Origin: Paenibacillus sp. cl123
GTDB taxonomy: Bacteria > Bacillota > Bacilli > Paenibacillales > NBRC-103111
Length of the DNA: 64,000 nt
Assembly (NCBI RefSeq): GCF_900101595.1
Contig: NZ_FMYY01000001.1
Coordinates: 752,585 to 816,584, forward strand
Reading direction: 5' to 3'
In this document: in pieces, positions 16,045 through 24,264 of the stretch
Layout: every line of letters starts with the position of its first letter
How positions within the stretch are numbered: the stretch's first letter is position 1
The notes under the pieces: generated by a model
The model's input: only the letters and a program-made list of their open reading frames with translations
What the model was told of the DNA's origin: nothing
Database searches by the model: none
Position numbers and translations under genes: made by a program

Positions 16045-17310
16045 ATGACAAACAAGACAAGCGCCGTACTGCTCGGCCAAGTCGGGATCCGGGAGGCGGG
16101 TCCGAACTGCAAGCTGCTGATCGGCGATATCAATGGAGACGGCCGGATGGAGCTGGTGCTGGTCCAGCCCGACGACCGCCAGGATGTCCGGTACATTCCG
16201 CATCAGGTTCAGTGTGTGACGGCTTACGATCTGGAGGGGCGGCTGCTCTGGCAGACCGGCGAGCCAAGCGAACAGGCGGGGGGACCAGGCTCGGATTATC
16301 CGGCGCAGCTCTACGATTTGGACGGAGACGGCAAACTTGAGGTGCTATGCGTGATGGACGGCCGCTTCCGGCTGCTGGACGGGGAGAGCGGCCGGGTGAA
16401 GGCCGAGTATGCTCTGCCTGATCCGGAGGCCCATGACTGCATCATCATTGCGAATCTGAGCGGCGGCGAGCGGGCGAGCGATATTATTCTGAAAGACCGC
16501 TACCGCCGGATGTGGGCGCTCGACAGCCGGCTTCAGCCGCTGTGGACTCATGAAGGCAACCCCGGGCATTTTCCATGGGTGTATGACTTGGATGGAGACG
16601 GCCGGGATGAGGTGATGGCCGGCTATGATTTGCTGGATCACCGCGGCCGCAAGCTGTGGAGCTGCCACGATCTGGAGGATCATGCAGATTGCATCTGGAT
16701 CGGGGATGTAAATGGAGACGGGGAGCCCGAGCTGGTCATCGGCGGCAGCGTGACGGTGATGTACGATAAGCGAGGAAGGGAGCTGTGGCGGTATGACGGC
16801 TCGATCGAATCCCAGCACGTGGCCTTGGGCAAGTTCCGGAGCGATCTTCCGGGGCTGCAGATCGCGGGTCTGGACCGGATCGTGCGGGGAGACACGGGCG
16901 AGACATTCAGCACAAACGGCAAGGACGCCTTGTTCCTTCTCGACGCGGAGGGAAGAGAGCTCTGGAAGGAAGATCGCAAGACCGGAGGCTGGCTGACGAT
17001 TATCGAGACGCTGGGTGGATGGGATGATGGCCCTCTGGACTACATTTTAGCTTACAGACGGGGCGGCGGAGTATTTCCTGCGCTGTATGACGGTCATATG
17101 AACGTCGTAGCGGAATTTTCCGTAGACGGCTATGCGGCGCATGCCGATCTATTTGGCGACGGGCGCGAGCAGGTCATCCTCTACGACCGCGAAGCGGCCT
17201 ATATTTACGCGAGCCGCCCGCGCGATCTGACAGCAGCCGTACCCGGGCAGCCGCTGCCGCAGCCAAAGAGGCTGTACAGCTCCACCCTGTATCCGGGCGG
17301 GGAAGCGTAA
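16045..17310 (+). CDS. Intracellular FG-GAP/VCBS beta-propeller protein of the pectin locus
   Basis: 421 residues from the ATG at 16045, preceded by GAGGAGG. At least five Asp-rich loops are visible: DINGDGRME, DLDGDGKLE, DLDGDGRDE, DVNGDGEPE and a weaker DLFGDGRE. These are the calcium-binding turns of FG-GAP/integrin-type propeller blades, between strands such as VYDLDGDG and LWxxxE/GRELW. There is no signal peptide, which is unusual because most such proteins are secreted. Family PL11 rhamnogalacturonan lyases are calcium-binding propellers with similar loops, but the PL11 signature I would expect is not recognisable. It precedes a GH105 gene by 41 bases and has the same predicted regulation as the YetA-like operon. 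An oligosaccharide-binding or lyase role is plausible, not shown. Confidence 0.75.
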   Translation: MTNKTSAVLLGQVGIREAGPNCKLLIGDINGDGRMELVLVQPDDRQDVRYIPHQVQCVTAYDLEGRLLWQTGEPSEQAGGPGSDYPAQLYDLDGDGKLEVLCVMDGRFRLLDGESGRVKAEYALPDPEAHDCIIIANLSGGERASDIILKDRYRRMWALDSRLQPLWTHEGNPGHFPWVYDLDGDGRDEVMAGYDLLDHRGRKLWSCHDLEDHADCIWIGDVNGDGEPELVIGGSVTVMYDKRGRELWRYDGSIESQHVALGKFRSDLPGLQIAGLDRIVRGDTGETFSTNGKDALFLLDAEGRELWKEDRKTGGWLTIIETLGGWDDGPLDYILAYRRGGGVFPALYDGHMNVVAEFSVDGYAAHADLFGDGREQVILYDREAAYIYASRPRDLTAAVPGQPLPQPKRLYSSTLYPGGEA

Positions 17311-17351
17311 GATGAGGGAGGCGAGAACTAGCGCGGAGGGAGAACATTGCT

Positions 17352-19586
17352 ATGCAGCAGCCTTATTTTGACAAGCACAATTCGATAGCGCGCACGAGCG
17401 GCGGAGAAACGGAGGCGGTGCTGACCGCCGTTGCCAACCGGTATATCGGCTCGCATCCGAAGCAGCCGCCCGTATACCGGACTTACCGGACGGACGGCTT
17501 CCGCCGGAGCGCCGATTACCGGTATGAAATGAATATGGAGGAGCGGTTGACCAATCTGGCGGACGGCCAATACGTCTATGTTTGGAGCAGGCTGTGGAGC
17601 GATCAGGCTGCTGAGCTTCCATTCAGCCTAAGCTGCTACGGGCCGGCGCGCGTCATATTTAATGGAGCGACTGTATTCCGTTCGAATCTGAACGACGATG
17701 TATTCCCGGATCGGGCCGCCTGGTTCCGTGCGCCGCTGCTGGAAGGCTGGAATCATGTGGTGCTGGAATTTGTCAAAACCGGCACCGGATGCGGCGGAAG
17801 ATTCGGCACAGGCTCGATCAAGGGCGCTCCTCTGCATTATCTGGCTCCTACCCCCGAGCGAGACGGGCAGGAAGGATGGGTGTACAGCGAACCGCAGTCG
17901 GCCGCCTGGCCGGAGTTCCCGTCCCCTGGCGCAGAGGCTGAGGCTCTATCCCGCCGCTGGCTGCCGGAGGCGAGCTGGCCGCAGGCAGAGCTGGAGAAGG
18001 GCTGCTTCGCCCGGATATTTGGCGGGTCGCCAGGACAAATAGCCTTTGCCTGGACGAAGCTGATCGTGGACGGCATAGGTCCTCAGCAGATCGAGCTTAG
18101 CGGAACCAGCCATGGCCAAACGGCACTGTATCTGGATGGCCGGCAGGTATACGAGGGAGAAGGAGACTTCCATCTCGTGCTCCGGGCTGCCTTCGGGGAA
18201 CATGATCTGCTGATCCGCTCGGCCCGCCCGGAGAAGGATGAACTGGGCTGGGGAATCGCATGGCAGCCGTTGGCAGAAGGCTCGATGGCCCGCTTTGAGA
18301 AGCCGTATCCGGTAGAGGGGCTTGCGGAGCCGTGGCTGTATCTGGGTCCCTTCGAAACCGGCGCGGTGCCGGAGCCGGGTGAAGTGACACGGCTGGACCG
18401 GGCGTTCTCCCGAAGCGCGAGCCGGCCGGAGCGTGAGGGGCTGACAGCTCCGTTCCCTTCTGCCGACAAAGGGGATGCTTATGTGTACTGGCGGGCAGAC
18501 CGCCCTTTCACCTGGGTGCGGCCGTTTCTGGAAAACGGCATGTTCGGCAAATGGAATTACCCGCTAGGGGTGACCTTGTACGGCTTGCTCCGGACAGGGC
18601 AGCAGCTCGGCGTCCGGCATTATATCGATTATGCAGCCGAACATATCGAGCTGTGCACCCGGCTGGACAGCTACGCAAGATGGGATCAGGCGAAATACGG
18701 CTCGCCGGGAGTCAATCATCAGCTTGCGCTGATCGACAGCCTGGACGATTGCGGCTCCTTTGGCGCAGCCATGCTGCAGACGCATAAAGAACGCAAGCTG
18801 CAAGGAGCGGAGGAAGCGGCGGAGCGCATAGCCCGCTACATCGCGCTCGAGCAGGACAGGATGCCGGACGGGGCCTTGTACCGGGTTCGGGGCACGACCG
18901 ATTTCATGCAGGGAACGATGTGGTGCGACGATTTGTACATGAGCGTGCCGTTCCTGTGCGGGTATTTCGAGCTGAGCGGAGAGCAGGCTTATCTGGACGA
19001 TGCGGCCCGCCAATTCCTGCTGTACCGCAGCCGGCTGTTCATGCCCGATCTGCAAATTATGCACCATGTGTACGATGCCAAGTTCGGCAAGCCGAACGGG
19101 GTGGCATGGGGACGCGGCAACGGCTGGGTGCTGTTCTCGCTAAGCGAGCTGCTGGCCGTTATGCCTGAGAGCCACGAGCTGCGCGCAGAGCTGGTTGCTT
19201 TTTATCGGGAGCTGTGCGAGGGATATCTGCGCCTGCAAGGACGGCACGGGCTATGGCATCAGGTGCTGACCGATCCGGAATCCTATGAGGAGGCCTCCTG
19301 CACCTCGATGTTTCTGTATGCCTTCGCCCGGGGTGCGAGGTTCGGCTGGCTGGCTGATCCCGGGCCCTACGTACGCGCCGTGTTCCGCGGCTGGGAGGGA
19401 CTTGCCGCCCGCTGCATCGACAAGCATGGCAATGTATATGGCGTATGCCGCGGCTCCGGCTATTCCTATTCCAAGTATTACTACAAAGACGAGCTGACGT
19501 GGCAGCTCAACGATACGCACGGCATAGGGATCGTGCTGCTTGCCGGGATCGAGACGCTTAAGCTGAAAGCCTTTATCCGGTCATAA
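17352..19586 (+). CDS. GH105 unsaturated rhamnogalacturonyl hydrolase with N-terminal extension
   Basis: 744 residues, with GGAGGGAG about 10 bases before the ATG. The C-terminal ~370 residues are an (alpha/alpha)6 barrel of the GH88/GH105 type. Recognisable motifs are DSLDDCGSFG, TTDFMQGTMWCDDLYMSVPFL (catalytic aspartates in WCDDLYM) and WGRGNGWVLFSLSELL, as in B. subtilis YesR and YteR. The enzyme hydrates the 4,5-unsaturated galacturonyl end left by rhamnogalacturonan lyases, releasing the sugar. The first ~370 residues are an extra beta-rich region absent from the ~340-residue YesR/YteR; its pieces (for example ARVIFNGATVFRSN and TALYLDGRQVYEGEGDF) look like jelly-roll domains. There is no signal peptide, so it acts inside the cell on imported oligosaccharides. 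Confidence 0.88.
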   Translation: MQQPYFDKHNSIARTSGGETEAVLTAVANRYIGSHPKQPPVYRTYRTDGFRRSADYRYEMNMEERLTNLADGQYVYVWSRLWSDQAAELPFSLSCYGPARVIFNGATVFRSNLNDDVFPDRAAWFRAPLLEGWNHVVLEFVKTGTGCGGRFGTGSIKGAPLHYLAPTPERDGQEGWVYSEPQSAAWPEFPSPGAEAEALSRRWLPEASWPQAELEKGCFARIFGGSPGQIAFAWTKLIVDGIGPQQIELSGTSHGQTALYLDGRQVYEGEGDFHLVLRAAFGEHDLLIRSARPEKDELGWGIAWQPLAEGSMARFEKPYPVEGLAEPWLYLGPFETGAVPEPGEVTRLDRAFSRSASRPEREGLTAPFPSADKGDAYVYWRADRPFTWVRPFLENGMFGKWNYPLGVTLYGLLRTGQQLGVRHYIDYAAEHIELCTRLDSYARWDQAKYGSPGVNHQLALIDSLDDCGSFGAAMLQTHKERKLQGAEEAAERIARYIALEQDRMPDGALYRVRGTTDFMQGTMWCDDLYMSVPFLCGYFELSGEQAYLDDAARQFLLYRSRLFMPDLQIMHHVYDAKFGKPNGVAWGRGNGWVLFSLSELLAVMPESHELRAELVAFYRELCEGYLRLQGRHGLWHQVLTDPESYEEASCTSMFLYAFARGARFGWLADPGPYVRAVFRGWEGLAARCIDKHGNVYGVCRGSGYSYSKYYYKDELTWQLNDTHGIGIVLLAGIETLKLKAFIRS

Positions 19587-19787
19587 GAAATGATAGGGAA
19601 TCAACCGAGTCCCGCTGCGCCTATTTGTGGCCGGCGGGGCTTTTCCGCGCGTGCGGGCCAAGGGGAAGTTTAGCTTCGCCCAAGCGGCCGGCGCGCTGTG
19701 GCGCGCACGGCGCAGGGGGAAGCGAGCGGCGCGGTCTTCCGCCCGCAAGCTGCCGCCCCAAAACCGCTTTGAAGGGACTCGGAGCAA
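19587..19787. other. Gene-free spacer before the cruciform repeats
   Basis: Open frames run through this GC-rich stretch on both strands, but none has a ribosome site or recognisable product. I see no gene. Confidence 0.5.
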
Positions 19788-20174
19788 GGTTTTTCTTAAG
19801 AGTCAAGAAAGTTCAACTTCACTGAAGTGATAAAGCGAGACGGAACTTTCTGCTCGCAAGAAAAGCTACCGCTAAAACACGGATGTATCTTCCTCGAATC
19901 GGCTTCGATCAGGAGCTTTTCTTAAGAGTCAAGAAAGTTCAACTTCACTGAAGCGATAAAGCGAGGTGAACTTTCTGCTCGCAAGAAAAGCTACCGCTAA
20001 AACACGGATGTATCTTCCTCGAATCGGCTTCGATCAGGAGCTTTTCTTAAGAGTCAAGAAAGTTCACCTTCACTGAAGCGATAAAGCGAGGTGAACTTTC
20101 TGCTCGCAAGAAAAGCTACCGCTAAAACACGGATGTATCTTCCTCGAATCGGCTCCGATCAGGAGCTTTTCTTA
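19788..20174. repeat. Three tandem 125-bp units, each a nested inverted repeat
   Basis: CTTAAG landmarks at 19795, 19921 and 20046, and a truncated end at 20171, give periods of 126, 125 and 125 bases. Each unit is a 79-base cruciform followed by a 46-base spacer that is almost invariant. Outer arms are AGCTTTTCTT and AAGAAAAGCT (for example 19914-19923 with 19983-19992, and 20039-20048 with 20108-20117). Inner arms are AGAAAGTTCACCT and AGGTGAACTTTCT, perfect in the third unit, with one mismatch in the second and shorter in the first. No T-run follows, so these are not ordinary terminators. They precede the importer operon. Confidence 0.9.
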
Positions 20175-20436
20175 TCTTGCGCACTTTGCACTTTCTTACC
20201 GAAACCGCTTCAGGACGCGGATTAAAGCCTGTTCGGCGCAGCTCAAAAATGTCCGATTGTCAGAAAATCCGTCCGTAGGCATAATCGAGCTACACCGCTG
20301 ATGAACTGTAGGAGATGGAACGTCAGCGAAACCGATATGCGGAACAAGCAAGCGAACGATCCGTGTCTCAAGCGAGAGCTCAAGCGAGATCCTGCTTATG
20401 AACAACCGCGAACTAACCATGGAGGTGAGGGAAGGT
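20175..20436. other. Upstream region of the importer operon
   Basis: No supported gene or clear promoter. Notable short sequences are overlapping GTGCAA copies on the minus strand at about 20180-20192, and CAAAAATGTCCGA at 20244-20256, which matches the CAAAAnAGTGCAA part of elements A and B at only 10 of 13 positions. Confidence 0.4.
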
Positions 20437-21396
20437 ATGAAAGAAATAACAGCCGGTCAACAAAGCGTTAAACCGCGAGCAAGCCTCCAGCGGTCGAATG
20501 TGCTTGGACGGCTCAAACGAGACAGATGGATGTATGTCCTGCTGCTTCCGGGGCTGCTCTACTTCTTAGTATTCAAGTATGTCCCGATGTGGGGGGTACT
20601 GCTGGCGTTTAAAAACTATCAGCCGTTTACCGGCTTCTGGAAAAGCGAGTGGGTAGGCTTCGAGCATTTTCGGCTTTTTTTCGAAAATCCCGATTTCTTC
20701 ATGCTCCTGCGCAATACGCTGCTGCTGTCCTTCTACAATCTGATCTTTTTCTTCCCGGCTCCGATCGTGCTCGCTCTGCTGCTCAATGAGATTCGGCTGG
20801 CGATCTTCAAGCGGACGGTGCAGACGATGATCTACGTCCCGCACTTCATCTCGATGGTGATCGTAGCCAGTATGACGTACGTGTTTCTGACAACCGAGGG
20901 CGGCGTGGTCAACGAATACATTTATCAGTACACCGGAACCAAGATCAACTTCCTGGCCAGCCCTGACTGGTTCCGGCCGCTTATTCTGATCCAGACGATT
21001 TGGAAGGAGTGCGGCTGGGGAACGATTATTTTTCTGGCGGCGCTCGCGGGCGTCGATGTGGAGCAATATGAGGCCGCCACGGTGGACGGGGCGAGCCGGT
21101 GGCGGAAAATGTGGCATATTACGCTTCCGTCCATCCGCAGCACGATCGTCATTTTGCTTATTCTGAGGATGGGACATGTGCTCGACAACGGCTTCGAGCA
21201 GATTTACCTGATGCTGAATCCGCTGAACCGCGAGGTGGCTGAAGTATTTGACACCTATGTCTATATGATGGGCATTACGCAAGGAGCGTTCAGCTACAGC
21301 ACGGCCGTAGGGCTGTTTAAGGCCGTCATCGGAGTTACGCTGGTGCTCGGAACCAACTATTTGGCCAAAAAATTCGGACAATCCGGACTTTACTGA
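20437..21396 (+). CDS. ABC sugar transporter permease, LplB type
   Basis: 319 residues. The ATG at 20437 is preferred to one 13 codons earlier, because GGAGGTGAGGGAAGG lies directly before it. About six hydrophobic segments are visible and the cytoplasmic EAA loop reads EQYEAATVDGASRWRKMWHITLP, which contacts the ATPase. YVPMWGVLLAFKNYQP near the N-terminus is a hallmark of the LplB/YtcP subfamily of complex-oligosaccharide importers in Bacilli. It is followed 18 bases later by the second permease and then by the binding protein. No ATPase gene is nearby, as is usual; a shared MsmX-type ATPase elsewhere probably energises the complex. Confidence 0.92.
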   Translation: MKEITAGQQSVKPRASLQRSNVLGRLKRDRWMYVLLLPGLLYFLVFKYVPMWGVLLAFKNYQPFTGFWKSEWVGFEHFRLFFENPDFFMLLRNTLLLSFYNLIFFFPAPIVLALLLNEIRLAIFKRTVQTMIYVPHFISMVIVASMTYVFLTTEGGVVNEYIYQYTGTKINFLASPDWFRPLILIQTIWKECGWGTIIFLAALAGVDVEQYEAATVDGASRWRKMWHITLPSIRSTIVILLILRMGHVLDNGFEQIYLMLNPLNREVAEVFDTYVYMMGITQGAFSYSTAVGLFKAVIGVTLVLGTNYLAKKFGQSGLY

Positions 21397-21414
21397 AGAA
21401 GGAGGAGATCGTGC

Positions 21415-22299
21415 ATGGCAAAGCAGTACCGCACCTTGGGCGGAACGGTCTTCGACACCGCGAACTATATCGTGCTGAGCTTGTTCGCGCTGGCATCCAT
21501 TCTCCCGTTTATATTTGTCATCAGCGGCTCGTTCGCCTCTGACGCCGAATTGACCAAGCGAGCCGTATTTCTCATCCCCGAGACGTTTACGCTCGATGCC
21601 TATAAGTTTGTCTTCTCGACCGATACGATTACGCGCAGTATTCTGGTCTCGGTCTTCGTGACGGTGGTCGGCACACTCGTCAATCTGTGCTTCACGGTAA
21701 CGATGGCTTACGCCCTGGCCAGACGCAGCTTGATGGGACGCAATCTGGTGCTTAATCTGGTTATTTTCTCAATGCTGTTCGGGGGCGGCATGGTGCCGAC
21801 TTACCTGGTTATCCGGGAGCTGGGACTGCTTGATACGTACGGGGCCTTGATGCTGCCCGGGGCGATTAACGCCTTCAATCTGATCATCGTTAAAAACTTC
21901 TTCCAGGAGCTCCCGCCGGAGCTGGAGGAGGCTGCTCGGATCGACGGCTGCTCGGAGCTCGGCCTGCTGTGGAAAATCGTGCTGCCGCTCTCTAAGCCGG
22001 TGCTGGCGACGTTCACCTTGTTTTATGCGGTCGGCCACTGGAATGACTTTTTCGGCGCGCTGCTGTATATCAACGATCCGTCCAAATGGCCGCTGCAGGT
22101 CATGCTGAGGCAAATTGTTTTGCTGTCGCATGCCGCCGCAGGCGATCTGACGGCGATGGACCCGAATTTCGTCCAGCCGCCGGAGCAGTCCGTGAAGATG
22201 GCCGTCATCGTAGTCGGCACCCTTCCGATTTTGCTGGTATATCCGTTTCTGCAAAAGCATTTCGCCAAAGGCGTGCTGATCGGCTCCGTCAAGGGCTGA
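21415..22299 (+). CDS. ABC sugar transporter permease, YtcP/LplC type
   Basis: 294 residues, with AAGGAGGAG before the ATG. Six predicted membrane segments and an EAA loop, LEEAARIDGCSELGLLWKIVLPLSKP. The SMLFGGGMVPTYLVIRELGLLDT stretch is typical of the CUT1-type YtcP/LplC permeases. With the upstream permease it forms the membrane channel for the solute delivered by the lipoprotein encoded next. It is probably co-transcribed with both, although a further promoter may lie before the lipoprotein gene. Confidence 0.92.
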   Translation: MAKQYRTLGGTVFDTANYIVLSLFALASILPFIFVISGSFASDAELTKRAVFLIPETFTLDAYKFVFSTDTITRSILVSVFVTVVGTLVNLCFTVTMAYALARRSLMGRNLVLNLVIFSMLFGGGMVPTYLVIRELGLLDTYGALMLPGAINAFNLIIVKNFFQELPPELEEAARIDGCSELGLLWKIVLPLSKPVLATFTLFYAVGHWNDFFGALLYINDPSKWPLQVMLRQIVLLSHAAAGDLTAMDPNFVQPPEQSVKMAVIVVGTLPILLVYPFLQKHFAKGVLIGSVKG

Positions 22300-22415
22300 C
22301 CGCCGCCGCCATGCCGCTGACAAGCAGGTTATACGTTCGTCCCGCCCACCCTGTGAAGAGCATCCAGGCAAACGCCCGCAGACACAAAAAGATGCGGCGG
22401 ACGGATTTTATAAGC

Positions 22416-22421
22416 TATAAT
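22416..22421 (+). promoter_or_regulatory. Possible internal -10 box before the binding protein gene
   Basis: A perfect TATAAT 23 bases before the ATG at 22444, with no recognisable -35 at the right distance. It may raise production of the binding protein over the permeases. Confidence 0.3.
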
Positions 22422-22443
22422 CCACTAAGGGAGGTTCTATTCA

Positions 22444-24042
22444 ATGAATGGACAACGCAAACGCAACAAAGGCAAACGCTGGGCATCGCTCGTATCGGCA
22501 GGCACGTTGGCTGCCGTTGCTTTGGCAGGCTGCTCGCAGGGAGGCGGAACTGGCGGAGCCACGGCTGGGGGAGCTGCGCCTGCCCCGGCTGCCGGAGGAA
22601 CCGCGAATCAGCAGCAGGCTCCGCTCGAACTGACGGTGATGCTGCCGATCTTCAAAACCAACTATCCGAAGGATGGCAGTCCGGTCGCCGCCGAGATCGA
22701 GAAGAAAACCAATTCCAAGATTCATTTCGAATGGGTGCCCAATGCTTCCTATGTCGATAAATTCAACATCACGCTGGCTTCGGGCAAGCTGCCCCATATC
22801 ATGTACGTGCCGGACGTGAAATCGCCGAGCTTCGTGAATGCGGCCAAGTCGGGAGCGTTCTGGGAAGTCGGCAAATATTTGAAGGATTACAAGACGCTGA
22901 GCGAAGCCAATCCGGTTATCTTGAACAACTCGTCGGTTGAAGGCAAAAACTACGGCATCTACCGCGGACGCCCGCTTGGCCGCAACGGCATCGTCTTCCG
23001 CAAGGACTGGCTGGAGACGGTCGGACTGCAGACGCCGCAAACGATTGACGACTTCTATAACATGTTGAAAGCGTTTAAAGAGAAGGACCCCGACAAAAAC
23101 GGCAAAGCCGACACCTACGGCATGGTGCTGGTCAAATGGACCGGACAATGGGCCAGCGGCTTCGACACGATCAAGCTGTGGTTCGGCTCCCCGAACAAAT
23201 GGGGCGTAGTCGACAACAAGCTGGTGCCCGAGCATCAAACCGAGGAATATCTCGAAGCGTTGAAGTTTATGAAGAAGCTGTATGACGAGAAGCTGATCAA
23301 TCAGGACTTCGCTGTGATGGATTCGGCCAAATGGGTGGATCCCATAGTGAATAACCAAGCCGGCGTCATCGTAGACGTTATCGATACGGCCGCAAGGATT
23401 GACGATAAAATTCATGCGGCTCTGGCGAAAGAAGGCAAGGACCAGCCTGACGTTCACTTCATGGATGTGCTCGGCGGGGTCACCGGTCCGAAAGGGCTCC
23501 GCACGCTGCCGACCTCCGGCTTTGCCGGCATGCTGGCGATTCCGAAATCAACGGTCAAGACGGAGGATGAGCTGAAGCGCGTTATGGCTTTCCTGGATAA
23601 AATGAATGAGCCCGAGATGCACACGCTGGCAGGTTACGGTCTCGAGGGCAAGCATTACACCAAGGTCGGCGACCACCTGGAGCCGGTAAAAGACCCGGCT
23701 TTGCTGGAATCCGAGGTCGAAGGACTGAATCAGATGCTGCCGTTCATCCCGGAGGAGCGCGGATTGAAGGTCAAGCAGACGCCGCTTCGGATCAAGCAGA
23801 ACGAAACGATCAAAGGAAATGAGAAATCCGTTGTCTCCAATCCGGCTGAGCCGTTCATTTCTACCGTATATTCGCAAAAAGGCGCTCAACTGGATAATAT
23901 TATCAACGACGCCCGCATCAAGTTTATCGTCGGCCAGATCGACGAAGCAGCCCTTAAAGCGGCCTTCGAGCTGTGGAAAAAGAGCGGCGGGGATGAGCTG
24001 GTGAAAGAAATGAATGAGTTGTATGCGGCAAGCAAAAAGTAA
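22444..24042 (+). CDS. Extracellular solute-binding lipoprotein, LplA type
   Basis: 532 residues. The lipoprotein signal peptide ends in LAGC (Cys30), followed by a Gly/Ala-rich flexible tether. The mature part fits the large (~500 residue) family-1 extracellular solute-binding proteins that pair with LplB/YtcP permeases; PVAAEIEKKTNSKIHFEW, FRKDWLETVGLQTPQTIDDFY and DKNGKADTYGM are typical segments. GGGAGG lies 10 bases before the ATG. It captures the imported oligosaccharide outside the membrane; context suggests a rhamnogalacturonan fragment. It is the last gene of the importer operon and is followed by a strong terminator. Confidence 0.93.
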   Translation: MNGQRKRNKGKRWASLVSAGTLAAVALAGCSQGGGTGGATAGGAAPAPAAGGTANQQQAPLELTVMLPIFKTNYPKDGSPVAAEIEKKTNSKIHFEWVPNASYVDKFNITLASGKLPHIMYVPDVKSPSFVNAAKSGAFWEVGKYLKDYKTLSEANPVILNNSSVEGKNYGIYRGRPLGRNGIVFRKDWLETVGLQTPQTIDDFYNMLKAFKEKDPDKNGKADTYGMVLVKWTGQWASGFDTIKLWFGSPNKWGVVDNKLVPEHQTEEYLEALKFMKKLYDEKLINQDFAVMDSAKWVDPIVNNQAGVIVDVIDTAARIDDKIHAALAKEGKDQPDVHFMDVLGGVTGPKGLRTLPTSGFAGMLAIPKSTVKTEDELKRVMAFLDKMNEPEMHTLAGYGLEGKHYTKVGDHLEPVKDPALLESEVEGLNQMLPFIPEERGLKVKQTPLRIKQNETIKGNEKSVVSNPAEPFISTVYSQKGAQLDNIINDARIKFIVGQIDEAALKAAFELWKKSGGDELVKEMNELYAASKK

Positions 24043-24060
24043 CAAACCGGAAATAAAAGT

Positions 24061-24091
24061 GAGGCCATATCCCACAGATATGGCCTTTTTA
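24061..24091 (+). terminator. Intrinsic terminator after the importer operon
   Basis: GGCCATATC (24063-24071) pairs with GATATGGCC (24077-24085), followed by TTTTT. Confidence 0.9.
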
Positions 24092-24231
24092 TCGCCGCAT
24101 AACAAGATAATTCAAATTGAAACAAAAAAATACAAAGCGGAAGACTGAAAAAAAGCTTGAATCCTGCTCCTTGCGTAGTTTATGGTGGAGATACCCTTTT
24201 TCTAGGCGGAAAGTTAAAAGATTCACTTGGA

Positions 24232-24245
24232 TGAAGGCGTTTACA
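24232..24245. promoter_or_regulatory. Candidate CcpA (cre) site before the regulator gene
   Basis: TGAAGGCGTTTACA fits the cre consensus TGWAANCGNTNWCA at 13 of 14 positions; the fifth base is G instead of A. It ends 19 bases before the regulator start. This suggests catabolite repression of the pectin locus through its activator. Confidence 0.5.
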
Positions 24246-24264
24246 AGACGAGGCGGGTGATTGG

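Noticed and set aside
19625..19830. Small basic proteins between GH105 and the importer
   Set aside because: Two frames are open by composition; there is no ribosome site, and they run into the cruciform repeat.
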